Origin: Ferruginibacter paludis
GTDB lineage: Bacteria > Bacteroidota > Bacteroidia > Chitinophagales > Chitinophagaceae
Direction: 5' to 3'
DNA: 64,000 nucleotides
NCBI RefSeq assembly: GCF_030409685.1
Contig: NZ_JAUFQJ010000011.1
Coordinates: forward strand, 1-64,000
Position 1 is the first letter of the stretch, and every line of letters starts with the position of its first letter. Positions 53,797 to 62,519 of the stretch are shown piece after piece. The position numbers were made by a program, and so were the translations under genes. The notes beneath the pieces were generated by a model, which saw only the letters and a list, made by a program, of their open reading frames with translations, did not search any database and was not told the DNA's origin.

Positions 53797-54765
53797 TCAA
53801 GTGCCCGGTACGGGTTTTTTATTTTTCTCTTCCTTCTCTCTTTGTTCTGCAATAGACTTAAGGCTTTTGATACTTACGTTCAATTCAAAACCAATCATCA
53901 GTACGAGTGAGTTAATGTAGATGAGTGCCATTAAAACGATGATGGTTCCGATAGAACCGTACAGGGCATTGTACCGCCCAAAATTATTTACAAAATAAGA
54001 AAAGCCAACAGAAGCAAGTATACTCAGTGATGTGGCCAGTATAGCGCCAGGGCTTACCAGTTTCCAGCGCTTTTGAACTGCCGGTGCGTATTTGTAAATA
54101 AAAGCCATTGAATAAAAAATCATCGCCACAATAAAAATCCATCTTACATAATAAATGATGTTGCGGATGGTTTCACTTTGTATACCCATCCATTTTAAAA
54201 CAGCTCCTTGTGTTATCAGCATGAGCAGGCTGCCAAGTACCACCAGAAACAACAACATCGTCAGTTTAATTGCCATCCACCGGTTATGTAAACCTTTTCT
54301 TTTTGCAAAGCCAATATAATTTTTATTGAAAGAGCGCATGATACCCATCATTGCATTGGAGGCAAAATACAAAGCAGTAATAAAACCAAAAGAGATGAGA
54401 CCAATTTTTGAACCATCAATAAAGCTGTCTACAAATTTTATCAGGTTTTCATTGTGTACTTTTAGTGGAATTACATCTGTAATTAATCCATGTAACTGCA
54501 GCTTAATACTTTTTTTGGATATAAAAGGCAAGCTTGGTATCAGTGTAAATAAAAATAAAAAGGAAGGGGGAATGGCCATTATAAAATTGTAGGCCACCGC
54601 AGAAGCTCTTTCGGTAAGTCCGACCGTTTTTACCTGTTTGTAGAAAAACACAATTACGTCATACAATGGCACACCTTCAAAACCTGGCAGATGCCATTTT
54701 TTACTCTTTTGAAAAAAATAGCCGACTGGTGTTTTTGTAATTATAATGCGTTCTAACTTATTCAA
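53797..54765 (-). CDS. YihY/virulence factor BrkB family membrane protein
   Basis: 322 residues with six membrane spans of the YihY family. Visible are the family start region (VPLYDVIVFFYKQVKTVGLTERASAVAYNFIMAIPPSFLFLFTLIPSLPF), SFGFITALYFASNAMMGIMRSFNKNY and the last spans (PGAILATSLSILASVGFSYFVNNFGRYNALYGSIGTIIVLMALIYINSLVLMIGFELN). It starts at TTG (54765); no ATG in frame precedes the first span. Members are proposed lipid-associated envelope proteins, but no function is settled. It is the last gene of the miaB-to-yihY row. The tail is charged (KEEKNKKPVPGT). Confidence 0.88.
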   Translation of the reverse strand: MNKLERIIITKTPVGYFFQKSKKWHLPGFEGVPLYDVIVFFYKQVKTVGLTERASAVAYNFIMAIPPSFLFLFTLIPSLPFISKKSIKLQLHGLITDVIPLKVHNENLIKFVDSFIDGSKIGLISFGFITALYFASNAMMGIMRSFNKNYIGFAKRKGLHNRWMAIKLTMLLFLVVLGSLLMLITQGAVLKWMGIQSETIRNIIYYVRWIFIVAMIFYSMAFIYKYAPAVQKRWKLVSPGAILATSLSILASVGFSYFVNNFGRYNALYGSIGTIIVLMALIYINSLVLMIGFELNVSIKSLKSIAEQREKEEKNKKPVPGT

Positions 54766-54845
54766 ACTGTTGAACCTTGTTAATATTTTATGAGAAAAGC
54801 GTTTGATGCAATCAAAACTACTGATTAAGCTGCTAAAAAATCAAA

Positions 54846-55892
54846 TCACTTTGCACTGTCTGCATCTTCTTTTGCTTTTAAATATCCTGTAAGCCATTGC
54901 TGGTATTGTTTTGCAAACGCCAGATGCTCTTCATAGGTAGTGGCAAAGTTGGAGTAGCCGGTTAAATTCGGTTGTGCAACAAAATACAGGTAATTGGTAG
55001 CAGGTGCATTCAGCACTGCATCGATCGTTTTAATGGATGGTGTGCAAACGGGCCCTGGTGGTAAGCCGCTGTTGAGGTAAGTGTTAAAAGGAGAAGGAAA
55101 TTCAGTATATTTTTTATAAACGCGTTTAATCGAAAAGTCTTTTAGAGCAAATATTACCGTTGGGTCTGCCGACAACCGCATGCCTGTTCGCAACCTGTTC
55201 AGATACACACTCGCAATCTTTCCCTTATCTTCATCTTTATTGCTTTCCTCTTCCACAATGCTGGCCAAAGTATACACTTGTGTTGCTGACAGATGCAATG
55301 CGTCAGCTTTCTTTTTTCTTTCTGCCGTCCAGAATTTTTCGTGTTCGGTAATTAGTTTTTTAAAAATTTTATTGGCAGATGTATTCCATAATATCGCGTA
55401 GGTATTTGGTATCACAGCAGTCATCGCGGTATTGGTATCCAGCCCATATTGCAATAACGAATCATTGTTGTTTAGCAGACTGATTACAGCGATGGAATCA
55501 CATTCAAAATTGTTACCTATTTTTTGTGCAAGGTCTTCTTTGGTACGCAGTTTTGTAATGATTAAATTTACCGGCGTTTGCCTTCCTGCCTTTAAGATTT
55601 TTATCACGTTAAAAATACTGGCACCGTTTTCAATTACATAGCGGCCGGCTTTTACGTTTTGATCATATTTAAGCTGGTGTGCAATCAATTTAAATGTGCC
55701 TGGGTTTTTAAGAATTTTTTGCTCTTCCAGCTGCGTAATAACACTATTAAAACTACTGCCTGTTTTGATGTAAAAACTTTTTTTATTTTCTGTAAAATTG
55801 GTGTTGCTGCCAAATATTCGCCAGCCCAATAAGATGGCAATCAAAAAAATTATGGCAAGGCTGAGTGAGAAGTTTTTTTTGCGGGAGGTCAT
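54846..55892 (-). CDS. mltG: Endolytic transglycosylase MltG (YceG)
   Basis: 348 residues with a single N-terminal membrane span (LSLAIIFLIAILLGWRIFG) and a periplasmic YceG domain. The catalytic Glu is in ASIVEEESNKDEDKGKIASVYLNRL near 210-234, and the conserved ending SGLPPGPVCTPSIKTIDAVLNAPATNYLYFVA is present. A LysM-like segment precedes it. It cuts nascent glycan strands and so sets their length. It lies 83 bases downstream of secG, with a terminator between. Confidence 0.95.
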   Translation of the reverse strand: MTSRKKNFSLSLAIIFLIAILLGWRIFGSNTNFTENKKSFYIKTGSSFNSVITQLEEQKILKNPGTFKLIAHQLKYDQNVKAGRYVIENGASIFNVIKILKAGRQTPVNLIITKLRTKEDLAQKIGNNFECDSIAVISLLNNNDSLLQYGLDTNTAMTAVIPNTYAILWNTSANKIFKKLITEHEKFWTAERKKKADALHLSATQVYTLASIVEEESNKDEDKGKIASVYLNRLRTGMRLSADPTVIFALKDFSIKRVYKKYTEFPSPFNTYLNSGLPPGPVCTPSIKTIDAVLNAPATNYLYFVAQPNLTGYSNFATTYEEHLAFAKQYQQWLTGYLKAKEDADSAK

Positions 55893-55928
55893 AATAATCC
55901 TGTTTCATTGGATAATCAAAGTAAAATA

Positions 55929-55956
55929 AAAACCCCGTCATAAACAGACGGGGTTC
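55929..55956 (-). terminator. Terminator between secG and mltG
   Basis: On the minus strand AACCCCGTC and GACGGGGTT pair around an 8-base loop, followed by TTTTATTTT. It lies about 20 bases after secG. Confidence 0.85.
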
Positions 55957-55975
55957 AAATATTTTTGAAAATATT

Positions 55976-56329
55976 TTATGGTTTTTTTGTTGTATCTGCA
56001 GCCGCAGGAGCAGTCATCGGAACCGTATTGGTTTGGTTGGTTGATGGCGCAGTCGCCGGTGCATTCTTTATCAGTTCGTCATTTTTAGATGAAGTACCAC
56101 TGGCGGAAGGGATAAACACCGGAGACATTACACAAAGAATTGCAACAACTGCCGCAAAAACCCAGGTACCTTTTTCCAATACATCGGTAGTTTGTTTAAC
56201 TCCCATTAACTGGTTGCTGAAACCGCCCAAACTGCCGGATAAACCTCCGCCTTTAGGATTTTGAACCAATACAATTAATCCTAAAATCACTGAAGACAGG
56301 ATGATTAAAATTCCAAATACAATTAACAT
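55976..56329 (-). CDS. secG: Preprotein translocase subunit SecG
   Basis: 117 residues. The first membrane span (MLIVFGILIILSSVILGLIVLVQNPKGGGLSG) contains the SecG hallmark VQNPKGGGLSG near 22-32, and the second span runs near 58-80 (GTWVFAAVVAILCVMSPVF). The C-terminal 30 residues are Pro/Thr/Ala-rich and cytoplasmic. It assists SecYE during protein export. It sits between the acidic-linker protein and mltG. Confidence 0.95.
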   Translation of the reverse strand: MLIVFGILIILSSVILGLIVLVQNPKGGGLSGSLGGFSNQLMGVKQTTDVLEKGTWVFAAVVAILCVMSPVFIPSASGTSSKNDELIKNAPATAPSTNQTNTVPMTAPAAADTTKKP

Positions 56330-56384
56330 AGTAGTATGCTTTAATTAAAATGATTTTTCAAATTGTTTTTCTTCTCTCACTGAC

Positions 56385-57686
56385 CTATCGTTTGATATTG
56401 TCAATTTTGGCTGCAAAGTAAGCGCTTTTGGAAGGATTGAGCAAACTTAATTTTTGGTAAAGTTCAATGGCCTTATTCAGCTTGCCCTGCTGTATTAACA
56501 CATCAGCCATGGCTTCTGTTACCACGTCTCCTTTTTTGTTCGATTTTTCCGCTATTTCCTGGATGGTCTGTTCCGTCAGTTCGTCCGTTTGGGGCAGATG
56601 ATCGGGATGTATTTTTTTCATTACTTTCAGCCAGTCTGTAAAACTTTTTAGCTGTTTGCCAAGCCTATCAACAGGTATCCCATTTTCATTGAGTTTAATA
56701 CCCAGGCTTGCAAAATAATCAGATGTATGCAGTGGCTGGTAAGAAATAGTGTCTTCAGTAGTGGTGGCCTTTGCATCAAAAGTTAAATTTAAAGTCATCG
56801 GTTGCATGTCTTTTTCAAAGGTATTGTCCGTGTCATTAATTATATCGTCATCATCTCTGTCTTCTGCATTGACGATTGATAGAGCAACCGGAGTTTCTGT
56901 TTCTTCTATGTTCGTATGGGTTGCATTGCTTTCGTCTGGGAATCCGGATTTATAAAGGTTGTCGTTTACTGCTGTCTTTGCATCGTCATCAACTTGTCCA
57001 GTTGACAAGTGAACATCACCAGTAAGTGTCTGTTCCTCACGAACTTGATATTGGCTGTCTTTTTCAACTTGCCCCGTCTGCAGCGAAGCATCCTGGGCGT
57101 AATTAAAATCCTGTTCTTCTTCCTTTCTATTTTCAGTAACCGGTAACGCTGCAACACTGAATGCTTCATCCGTTTTTACCGGCATTGCCAGGCTAAGTTC
57201 CGGAGTTTGCAAGTCTTCCGGTTTGTTTTTTTTAGCATACAAATTATCAGTCGGTAAACCTGGATTTTCGACTGCTGTTTCATTGCCGGTGTTCTCCTTA
57301 TAACTGTCGCCGACAATTGGCGTGTGTTCCAATGCCGCCTGTTCAATAGAATTTTCTCCTGGTTCTGTAACAGGGCCCAATACCATGTTTTTTGTGGCTT
57401 CAATATCAACGTCCTTGTTTTCACTTGCTTTTTCAGGTTGCAAAGTTGTTTGCTCATCACTGGTTAATTGATAATTGAGCCAAAAAGGATTATTGAAAAG
57501 AAGTGCAGTTTTGGCCGCCTGGCTGGCGAAATCCCTGCTGTTTGTGGGCAGCTGCTTTAATAAATAAAATTGGGCTACAGTAAAATACGGGCACTCTTTT
57601 GTAAGCGCAGTAAGAAAAGCTTCTGTATCAACCGAACGAAAGTTTCTTTTAAATATAGATTCAAAAAGCTGATCGGTAGTCTGCAT
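56385..57686 (-). CDS. Acidic-linker protein with conserved ends (secG cluster)
   Basis: 433 residues, no named family recognised. The N-terminal domain of about 1-75 (LFESIFKRNFRSVDTEAFLTALTKECPYFTVAQFYLL) is helical. A long Asp/Glu/Asn/Thr-rich disordered region covers about 80-320, and the C-terminal domain of about 325-433 contains TSDYFASLGIKLNENGIPVDRLGKQLKSFTDWLKVMKK and IQQGKLNKAIELYQKLSLLNPSKSAYFAAKIDNI, the last like a TPR unit. It has no signal peptide or membrane span, so it is cytosolic. The gene lies between lptE and secG in an envelope cluster, so a part in envelope biogenesis is a reasonable guess. Function is unknown. Confidence 0.65.
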   Translation of the reverse strand: MQTTDQLFESIFKRNFRSVDTEAFLTALTKECPYFTVAQFYLLKQLPTNSRDFASQAAKTALLFNNPFWLNYQLTSDEQTTLQPEKASENKDVDIEATKNMVLGPVTEPGENSIEQAALEHTPIVGDSYKENTGNETAVENPGLPTDNLYAKKNKPEDLQTPELSLAMPVKTDEAFSVAALPVTENRKEEEQDFNYAQDASLQTGQVEKDSQYQVREEQTLTGDVHLSTGQVDDDAKTAVNDNLYKSGFPDESNATHTNIEETETPVALSIVNAEDRDDDDIINDTDNTFEKDMQPMTLNLTFDAKATTTEDTISYQPLHTSDYFASLGIKLNENGIPVDRLGKQLKSFTDWLKVMKKIHPDHLPQTDELTEQTIQEIAEKSNKKGDVVTEAMADVLIQQGKLNKAIELYQKLSLLNPSKSAYFAAKIDNIKR

Positions 57687-57729
57687 ATTTTACAACTGTT
57701 TTTTTTATAAATTGTTATCAGGCGGTCTT

Positions 57730-58290
57730 TTACCAGTTGGAAAAGATTTTATTAAAGATACCGTCAATGGTGTTTTTAATAATATCCGGAGTTAGTGTAG
57801 ACTCAGCCTGAGGCAGGTTTTGAGACGCACTGAAATCATAGTTGGTGGATATATCAGCTTCAAAATTTTTAGAAAGATCTAAATTATTTTTAAAGATAAG
57901 GTGAAATGTAACAGACAACCTGTTGCTGCTTGCTGTAGTACCTGAAATACCACTTGTACTTACACTGTAATCAGAAACATAACCACTGATGTCGTAATGG
58001 GCGCTGTCTTCATTAACTTGGCGAAGTCTGGTATTGCTCCTGATTTTATCTTTTAATTTTTCCGTTAGCTGAGGACTTAACTGCGTGTTGACGTACCTGG
58101 CCTTATTTTCAAGGTAGTTAACACGAAAGGTCTTAATCTCCGGTGGTATAGGAGAGGTATCTTTAAACGAATATTTACAGGTGTTAAAACTGAAAATGGT
58201 TATTGTAAAAAAACTGGCTATTATCAAACCAATCCGGCTAAACCAGTTGCTTTGTCTACTTGTTTTGTTTAAAAATAATGGTTGCCTCAT
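57730..58290 (-). CDS. lptE: LptE family lipopolysaccharide assembly lipoprotein
   Basis: 186 residues. The N-terminus is longer than usual (MRQPLFLNKTSRQSNWFSRIG) before the hydrophobic stretch LIIASFFTITIFSFNTCKYSF; the Cys in FNTC is the probable lipidation site. The body has the LptE pattern: PPEIKTFRVNYLENKARYVNTQLSPQLTEKLKDKIRSNTRLRQV, then ISGYVSDYSVST and the ending IDGIFNKIFSNW. It plugs the LptD barrel in the outer membrane to place LPS on the surface. It lies between the sigma-54 activator and the acidic-linker gene. Confidence 0.88.
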   Translation of the reverse strand: MRQPLFLNKTSRQSNWFSRIGLIIASFFTITIFSFNTCKYSFKDTSPIPPEIKTFRVNYLENKARYVNTQLSPQLTEKLKDKIRSNTRLRQVNEDSAHYDISGYVSDYSVSTSGISGTTASSNRLSVTFHLIFKNNLDLSKNFEADISTNYDFSASQNLPQAESTLTPDIIKNTIDGIFNKIFSNW

Positions 58291-58386
58291 ATTGCAAATT
58301 AACCTGTTTTTATTTATCTGTTGATGTTAAAAATAACCGGCGCGGGTGTACTTTTTGCCAATTAGTCTCTGCTAAATTCCACTCTA

Positions 58387-59625
58387 TTATTCTTCTATAT
58401 CGTATTCTTTCAGCTTCCGGTAAAGGGTTCTTTCACTTATACCCAGGTCGGATGAGGCATCCTTGCGTTTACCTTTGTGTTTTTTCAACGCTTTAATAAT
58501 CAGTTCTTTTTCTTTATCCATAATGCTTAGTGATTCTTCCACCTGCTCATGCTGGTGTATTTCATTGCCATTTTGATTAATAAAAACAGGCATGTTGGAA
58601 GATGGATAATTACCCGGTGCGCCACCGTGTTTTATTTCAGGCAACGAGTTATCTGTATTGTTGTACATGGGCATATGTGAAGTAAGACCGGGATTTTGCA
58701 GCAGGTCAAAAAACATCTTCTTCAGTTCGTTTACATCTTTTTTCATGTCGAAAAACAACTTGTACAATATTTCCCGTTCATTGGCAAATTCCTGCTGACT
58801 TACGGCAGATTTACCACCGGCTAAAACTGGTAAACGATTGTAATTATGGTCTGGTAAAAAGTTTTGCAATTCTTTTGCCGTAATATTTTTTTCTTTCGAT
58901 AACACGGATATCTGTTCGGCAATATTTTTCAGTTCTCTTACATTGCCTGGCCAGGGATAATTCATTAATAAATTTTTGGCATCTTCCTCCAGTTGGATCG
59001 GCGCACCTTTGTACCGGTCAGAAAAATCAGCAGCAAATTTTCTGAATAATAATGGGATATCCTCCTTTCTGTCTCTTAACGATGGGACTCTGATGGGGAC
59101 TGTATTTAAACGGTAATACAGATCTTCTCTGAACCGCCCGGTTTGAGTAAATTCTATCAGTTCTTTATTGGTAGCCGCAATTACCCTTACATCTGTTTTT
59201 TGTACTTTACTGCTGCCCACCCTAATGTATTCTCCGGCTTCCAATACACGCAATAGCCTGGCTTGCGTACCCAATGGTAATTCGCCAATTTCATCCAAAA
59301 AAATGGTACCGCCGTTTACAGTTTCAAAATAGCCTTTGCGGCTATCCACTGCTCCGGTAAACGAACCTTTTTCATGGCCAAACAATTCGCTATCGATGGT
59401 ACCCTCCGGAATAGCGCCGCAGTTCACGGCAATAAACGGGTTGTGTTTTCTGGCACTTAATGCATGAATGATCTGCGAAAACACTTCTTTACCAACACCA
59501 CTTTCTCCGTTGATTAGTACGCTTAGATCCGTATTGGCCACCTGGGCTGCAATATTGAGTGCATGGTTAAGGGCAGGAGAGTTTCCGATAATAGCGAAGC
59601 GATTTTTAATTGATTGTAAATCCAT
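58387..59625 (-). CDS. Sigma-54-dependent transcriptional activator without sensor domain
   Basis: 412 residues. The AAA+ domain starts almost at residue 1: Walker A GESGVGKE near 40-47, the sigma-54 loop GAFTGAVDSRKGYFE, Walker B GGTIFLDEIGELPLG and the arginine region GNVRELKNIAEQIS. A linker of about 130 residues follows, and a Fis-type helix-turn-helix closes the protein (RKDASSDLGISERTLYRKLKEYDI). No receiver, GAF or PAS domain is attached, so its activity may be set by a partner or by its own level. It remodels sigma-54 RNA polymerase at unknown promoters. It lies between miaB and lptE. Confidence 0.93.
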   Translation of the reverse strand: MDLQSIKNRFAIIGNSPALNHALNIAAQVANTDLSVLINGESGVGKEVFSQIIHALSARKHNPFIAVNCGAIPEGTIDSELFGHEKGSFTGAVDSRKGYFETVNGGTIFLDEIGELPLGTQARLLRVLEAGEYIRVGSSKVQKTDVRVIAATNKELIEFTQTGRFREDLYYRLNTVPIRVPSLRDRKEDIPLLFRKFAADFSDRYKGAPIQLEEDAKNLLMNYPWPGNVRELKNIAEQISVLSKEKNITAKELQNFLPDHNYNRLPVLAGGKSAVSQQEFANEREILYKLFFDMKKDVNELKKMFFDLLQNPGLTSHMPMYNNTDNSLPEIKHGGAPGNYPSSNMPVFINQNGNEIHQHEQVEESLSIMDKEKELIIKALKKHKGKRKDASSDLGISERTLYRKLKEYDIEE

Positions 59626-59743
59626 AAATAGTTATCAATGCAACAGCATTTTTGTATCCGCAAAGCGGCAACCGTTATTAAAATGATTTTACCACGGGTT
59701 AAAAAATTAACGTTGTGAAAATTTCTTACTAGTGAAAAGTGTT

Positions 59744-61177
59744 CTATATCACAGCGGTACCAATTAATGTACCAGCCGTGCAAGCGGTGATTTTAACTGA
59801 CACATACTCACCTTTTTTAAAATTTTCTTTTGGAAAAACCACCACTTTATTCTGGTCATTTCTTCCCTGTAATTCTTCGGGTGTTTTTTTTGAAAAGCCT
59901 TCTATGAGCACTTTAAAAGTTTTGCCAACGTCCCGCTGCATGCTTAACAATGTGTTTCTCCGGTGCAGTTCAACCATTTCCTGTAACCTTCTTTTTTTTA
60001 CTTCTTCAGGAACATCATCTTCAAATCTCCTGGCGGCAAGGGTTCCGGGCCGCTGGCTGTAAAAGTACATATAGGCCAGGTCATACTTACAATATTCCAT
60101 CAGGCTCAGTGACTGCTGATGGTCTTCTTCAGTTTCTGTACAAAACCCGGTGATCATATCAGTAGATAATCCGGCATCCGGCAAAATCTCTCTTATCCGG
60201 TTAACCCTGGCAACGTACCATTCTCTTGTGTAAGTCCTGTTCATCAGCTGTAATATTCTGCTGCTTCCGCTTTGTACCGGCAAATGAATATAATTGCAGA
60301 TGTTATCATACCTGGCCATGGTAAACAGCACTTCGTCCGTAATGTCTTTTGGATGAGAAGTAGAAAACCGAACACGGAGCAGGGGGGAAATCAAAGCCAC
60401 TTGTTCCAGCAAGTTGGCAAATGTTACCGGTTCTTCATAACCGCCCCCGCTTTCATCGCCCACCCAGTGGTAGCTGTCAACATTTTGTCCAAGCAAAGTC
60501 ACTTCCCTGTATCCATCCTCAAAAAGGCTTTTGCATTCTGCAATTACAGACCCGGCTTCCCGGCTTCTCTCTCTTCCCCTTGTAAAGGGTACCACGCAAA
60601 ACGAACACATATTATTGCAGCCACGCATAATGCTTACAAAAGCATTCACGCCGTTACTATTTAAACGCACAGGCGCAATATCGGCATAGGTTTCGTCCCT
60701 GCTCAATAAAACATTTACGGCTTTCTGACCGGTTTCCGCTTCTTCAATCAGTGATGGTAAACTTCGGTATGCATCGGGGCCTACAACAAGGTCAACAAGT
60801 TTTTCTTGTTCAATAAACTTTTCTTTCAGCCGCTCTGCCATGCATCCCAAAACACCCACAATTAGTCCGGGATTGGCTTTTTTTAATTTACGAAATTCAG
60901 TCAGCCGTTTACGCACAGTTGCTTCCGCCTTTTCACGGATAGAGCAAGTATTTACCAGGATGAGGTCAGCGTTTTCGAATTGCAGCGTCGCACCAAAACC
61001 ATTTTTATGTAAAATAGAAGCAACCACTTCACTATCGGCAAAATTCATGGCACAGCCATAGCTTTCTATGTAAAATAATTTTTTATATTCATTACCATCT
61101 GACACAAAAGGGGCGAAAGCTTCTCCCTGTCTTTTCTCGTCGTGCTCTTTTGTATTGATATTTAACAGTGTATCCAT
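59744..61177 (-). CDS. miaB: tRNA (N6-isopentenyladenosine-37-C2)-methylthiotransferase
   Basis: 477 residues of normal length. The N-terminal UPF0004 domain carries Cys in SYGCAMNFADSEV, VNTCSIREKAE and GVLGCMAERLKE for the auxiliary iron-sulfur cluster. The radical-SAM motif CxxxCxxC is in MRGCNNMCSFCVVPFTRGRE near residue 185. The TRAM domain closes the protein (TFKVLIEGFSKKTPEELQGRNDQNKVVVFP). It adds a methylthio group to A37 of tRNAs that read UNN codons. It heads the minus-strand row that continues with the sigma-54 activator and lptE. Confidence 0.97.
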   Translation of the reverse strand: MDTLLNINTKEHDEKRQGEAFAPFVSDGNEYKKLFYIESYGCAMNFADSEVVASILHKNGFGATLQFENADLILVNTCSIREKAEATVRKRLTEFRKLKKANPGLIVGVLGCMAERLKEKFIEQEKLVDLVVGPDAYRSLPSLIEEAETGQKAVNVLLSRDETYADIAPVRLNSNGVNAFVSIMRGCNNMCSFCVVPFTRGRERSREAGSVIAECKSLFEDGYREVTLLGQNVDSYHWVGDESGGGYEEPVTFANLLEQVALISPLLRVRFSTSHPKDITDEVLFTMARYDNICNYIHLPVQSGSSRILQLMNRTYTREWYVARVNRIREILPDAGLSTDMITGFCTETEEDHQQSLSLMEYCKYDLAYMYFYSQRPGTLAARRFEDDVPEEVKKRRLQEMVELHRRNTLLSMQRDVGKTFKVLIEGFSKKTPEELQGRNDQNKVVVFPKENFKKGEYVSVKITACTAGTLIGTAVI

Positions 61178-61193
61178 TATTAAAATTAGGGTG

Positions 61194-61226
61194 CAAAAAT
61201 AAGTAATTACCAGTTAAATATGCCAA
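61194..61226 (-). promoter_or_regulatory. Promoter of miaB
   Basis: On the minus strand TTG and TATTTTTG are 22 bases apart, and the -7 element lies 16 bases before the miaB ATG. Confidence 0.5.
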
Positions 61227-61262
61227 TCTGACATAGCAGTTTAAAAGAAATAATCTATTTGA

Positions 61263-61313
61263 GACCGGCCAAAAATGCGAATGGTCATTTAGCCAATGTC
61301 ACACCAGCCGGTC
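61263..61313. other. Long-range inverted repeat upstream of miaB
   Basis: GACCGGC (61263-61269) and GCCGGTC (61307-61313) could pair over 37 intervening bases. It may be part of a structured RNA or chance. The rest of the 234-base gap shows no gene. Confidence 0.3.
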
Positions 61314-61358
61314 GCCTTTGCCTGAGCACATGGTGGCAGAGCAGCATGACCTAATAAA

Positions 61359-61381
61359 AACAGCTTCCCGGAAGAAGCTGC
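61359..61381 (-). terminator. Terminator of the TSUP gene
   Basis: On the minus strand CAGCTTC-TTCCGG-GAAGCTG is followed by TTTTTATT. It lies about 35 bases after the stop. Confidence 0.85.
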
Positions 61382-61411
61382 TTTGTAGTGATGTTGATTT
61401 GCAAATTTTAT

Positions 61412-61849
61412 TCAGGGCTTATTTTTTATTTCCAGTGCAGAATGAGTTGTTGAAACAGGCTTTTCAAAAAAAAGCATTTTAACAGCAACCAAGATCAGTA
61501 TAACCGCAAATATTTTTTTCATGGTTTCCTGGGATATACTGAGTGCTAGTTTGCTACCCAGCAGGCTACCCACGAAAAAACCAGCTGAAATGATCATAAC
61601 GATTTTTAAATCAACATAGCCCTGTTTGTAATATTGTATAACACCCAGCAAACCTACCGGTAAAAGAAGTATGCCGAGTGAAGTTCCCTGTGCCATTTTT
61701 TGTGAAAAACCAAGAAAGAAAACCAAAGCCGGAACAATGATAATCCCGCCGCCCACGCCAACCATACCTCCGAGCATACCAGCCAGAATACCTATCAGTA
61801 TTAGAATACCCAATGTTTGTAGATCCATGGTATTTTTTTTGTTAATCAT
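61412..61849 (-). CDS. Half-size TSUP (TauE/SafE) family transporter
   Basis: 145 residues and about four membrane spans. It contains the TSUP start GGMVGVGGGIIIVPALVFFLGFSQKMAQGTSLGILLLPVGLLGVIQYYKQGYVD and FFVGSLLGSKLALSISQETMKKIFAVILILVAVKM. Full-size family members have about 250 residues with two such repeats, so this is one repeat and may pair as a dimer. Its ATG overlaps the ppa stop by one base (TAATG on the minus strand), so translation is coupled. The substrate is probably an anion such as sulfite or a sulfonate, by family only. Confidence 0.8.
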   Translation of the reverse strand: MINKKNTMDLQTLGILILIGILAGMLGGMVGVGGGIIIVPALVFFLGFSQKMAQGTSLGILLLPVGLLGVIQYYKQGYVDLKIVMIISAGFFVGSLLGSKLALSISQETMKKIFAVILILVAVKMLFFEKPVSTTHSALEIKNKP

Positions 61850-62397
61850 TATTTGCCATGATTGGGATAGGTTCTTGTATAAAAAGCAATGGCATGGGTA
61901 ATTACTTCATAAGCCGCCTTTTTATCCTGGAACTCATCAATTTCAACCACCTTATTTTCCAGCACTTTATATTGTTCAAAATAATTTTTAAGTACGGCAA
62001 TGAAGTGGGTTGGTAAATCTTTCACACTGGTAAAATGATTAACTGTAGGGTCGTTTGTAGCCACGGCAATTATTTTATCATCTCTTTCGCCATTGTCAAT
62101 CATCTGCATGTTACCAATTACTGTTGCTTCAACCAGGCAAAGTGGCTGAATACTTTCGCTGCACATCACCAGGATATCTAAAGGATCATGGTCATCGCCG
62201 AGCGTTTGAGGAATAAAACCATAATTAATAGGATAATGAAAAGAGGAGTGGATTACCCTGTCCAGTATCAGCAAACCGGTAGCTTTGTCAATTTCATATT
62301 TTGCCCTGGAGCCTTGTGGAATTTCAATTAAAGCATTAACGATTTCGGGAGTTTTGTCGCCGTAACTGGCACCATGCCATGGGTGTAATACGTACAT
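61849..62397 (-). CDS. ppa: Inorganic pyrophosphatase (family I)
   Basis: 182 residues of the soluble family. The active-site pattern is visible: PQGSRAKYEIDKATGLL near 28-44, FHYPINYGFIPQTLGDDHDPLDILVM near 53-78 (three conserved Asp) and GERDDKIIAVATNDP near 103-117. It removes pyrophosphate from biosynthetic reactions. The TSUP gene overlaps its end. Confidence 0.97.
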   Translation of the reverse strand: MYVLHPWHGASYGDKTPEIVNALIEIPQGSRAKYEIDKATGLLILDRVIHSSFHYPINYGFIPQTLGDDHDPLDILVMCSESIQPLCLVEATVIGNMQMIDNGERDDKIIAVATNDPTVNHFTSVKDLPTHFIAVLKNYFEQYKVLENKVVEIDEFQDKKAAYEVITHAIAFYTRTYPNHGK

Positions 62398-62519
62398 AAA
62401 TAATTTTTTTGGGTTGTTACAGAATAATTAAAATTGCAAATCCATTAAAGCGAATACCTGGAATAGAATGAATAAACTACTATCAGGGTTGCTGTTGAAA
62501 GGATTATCTGATAGTAATA

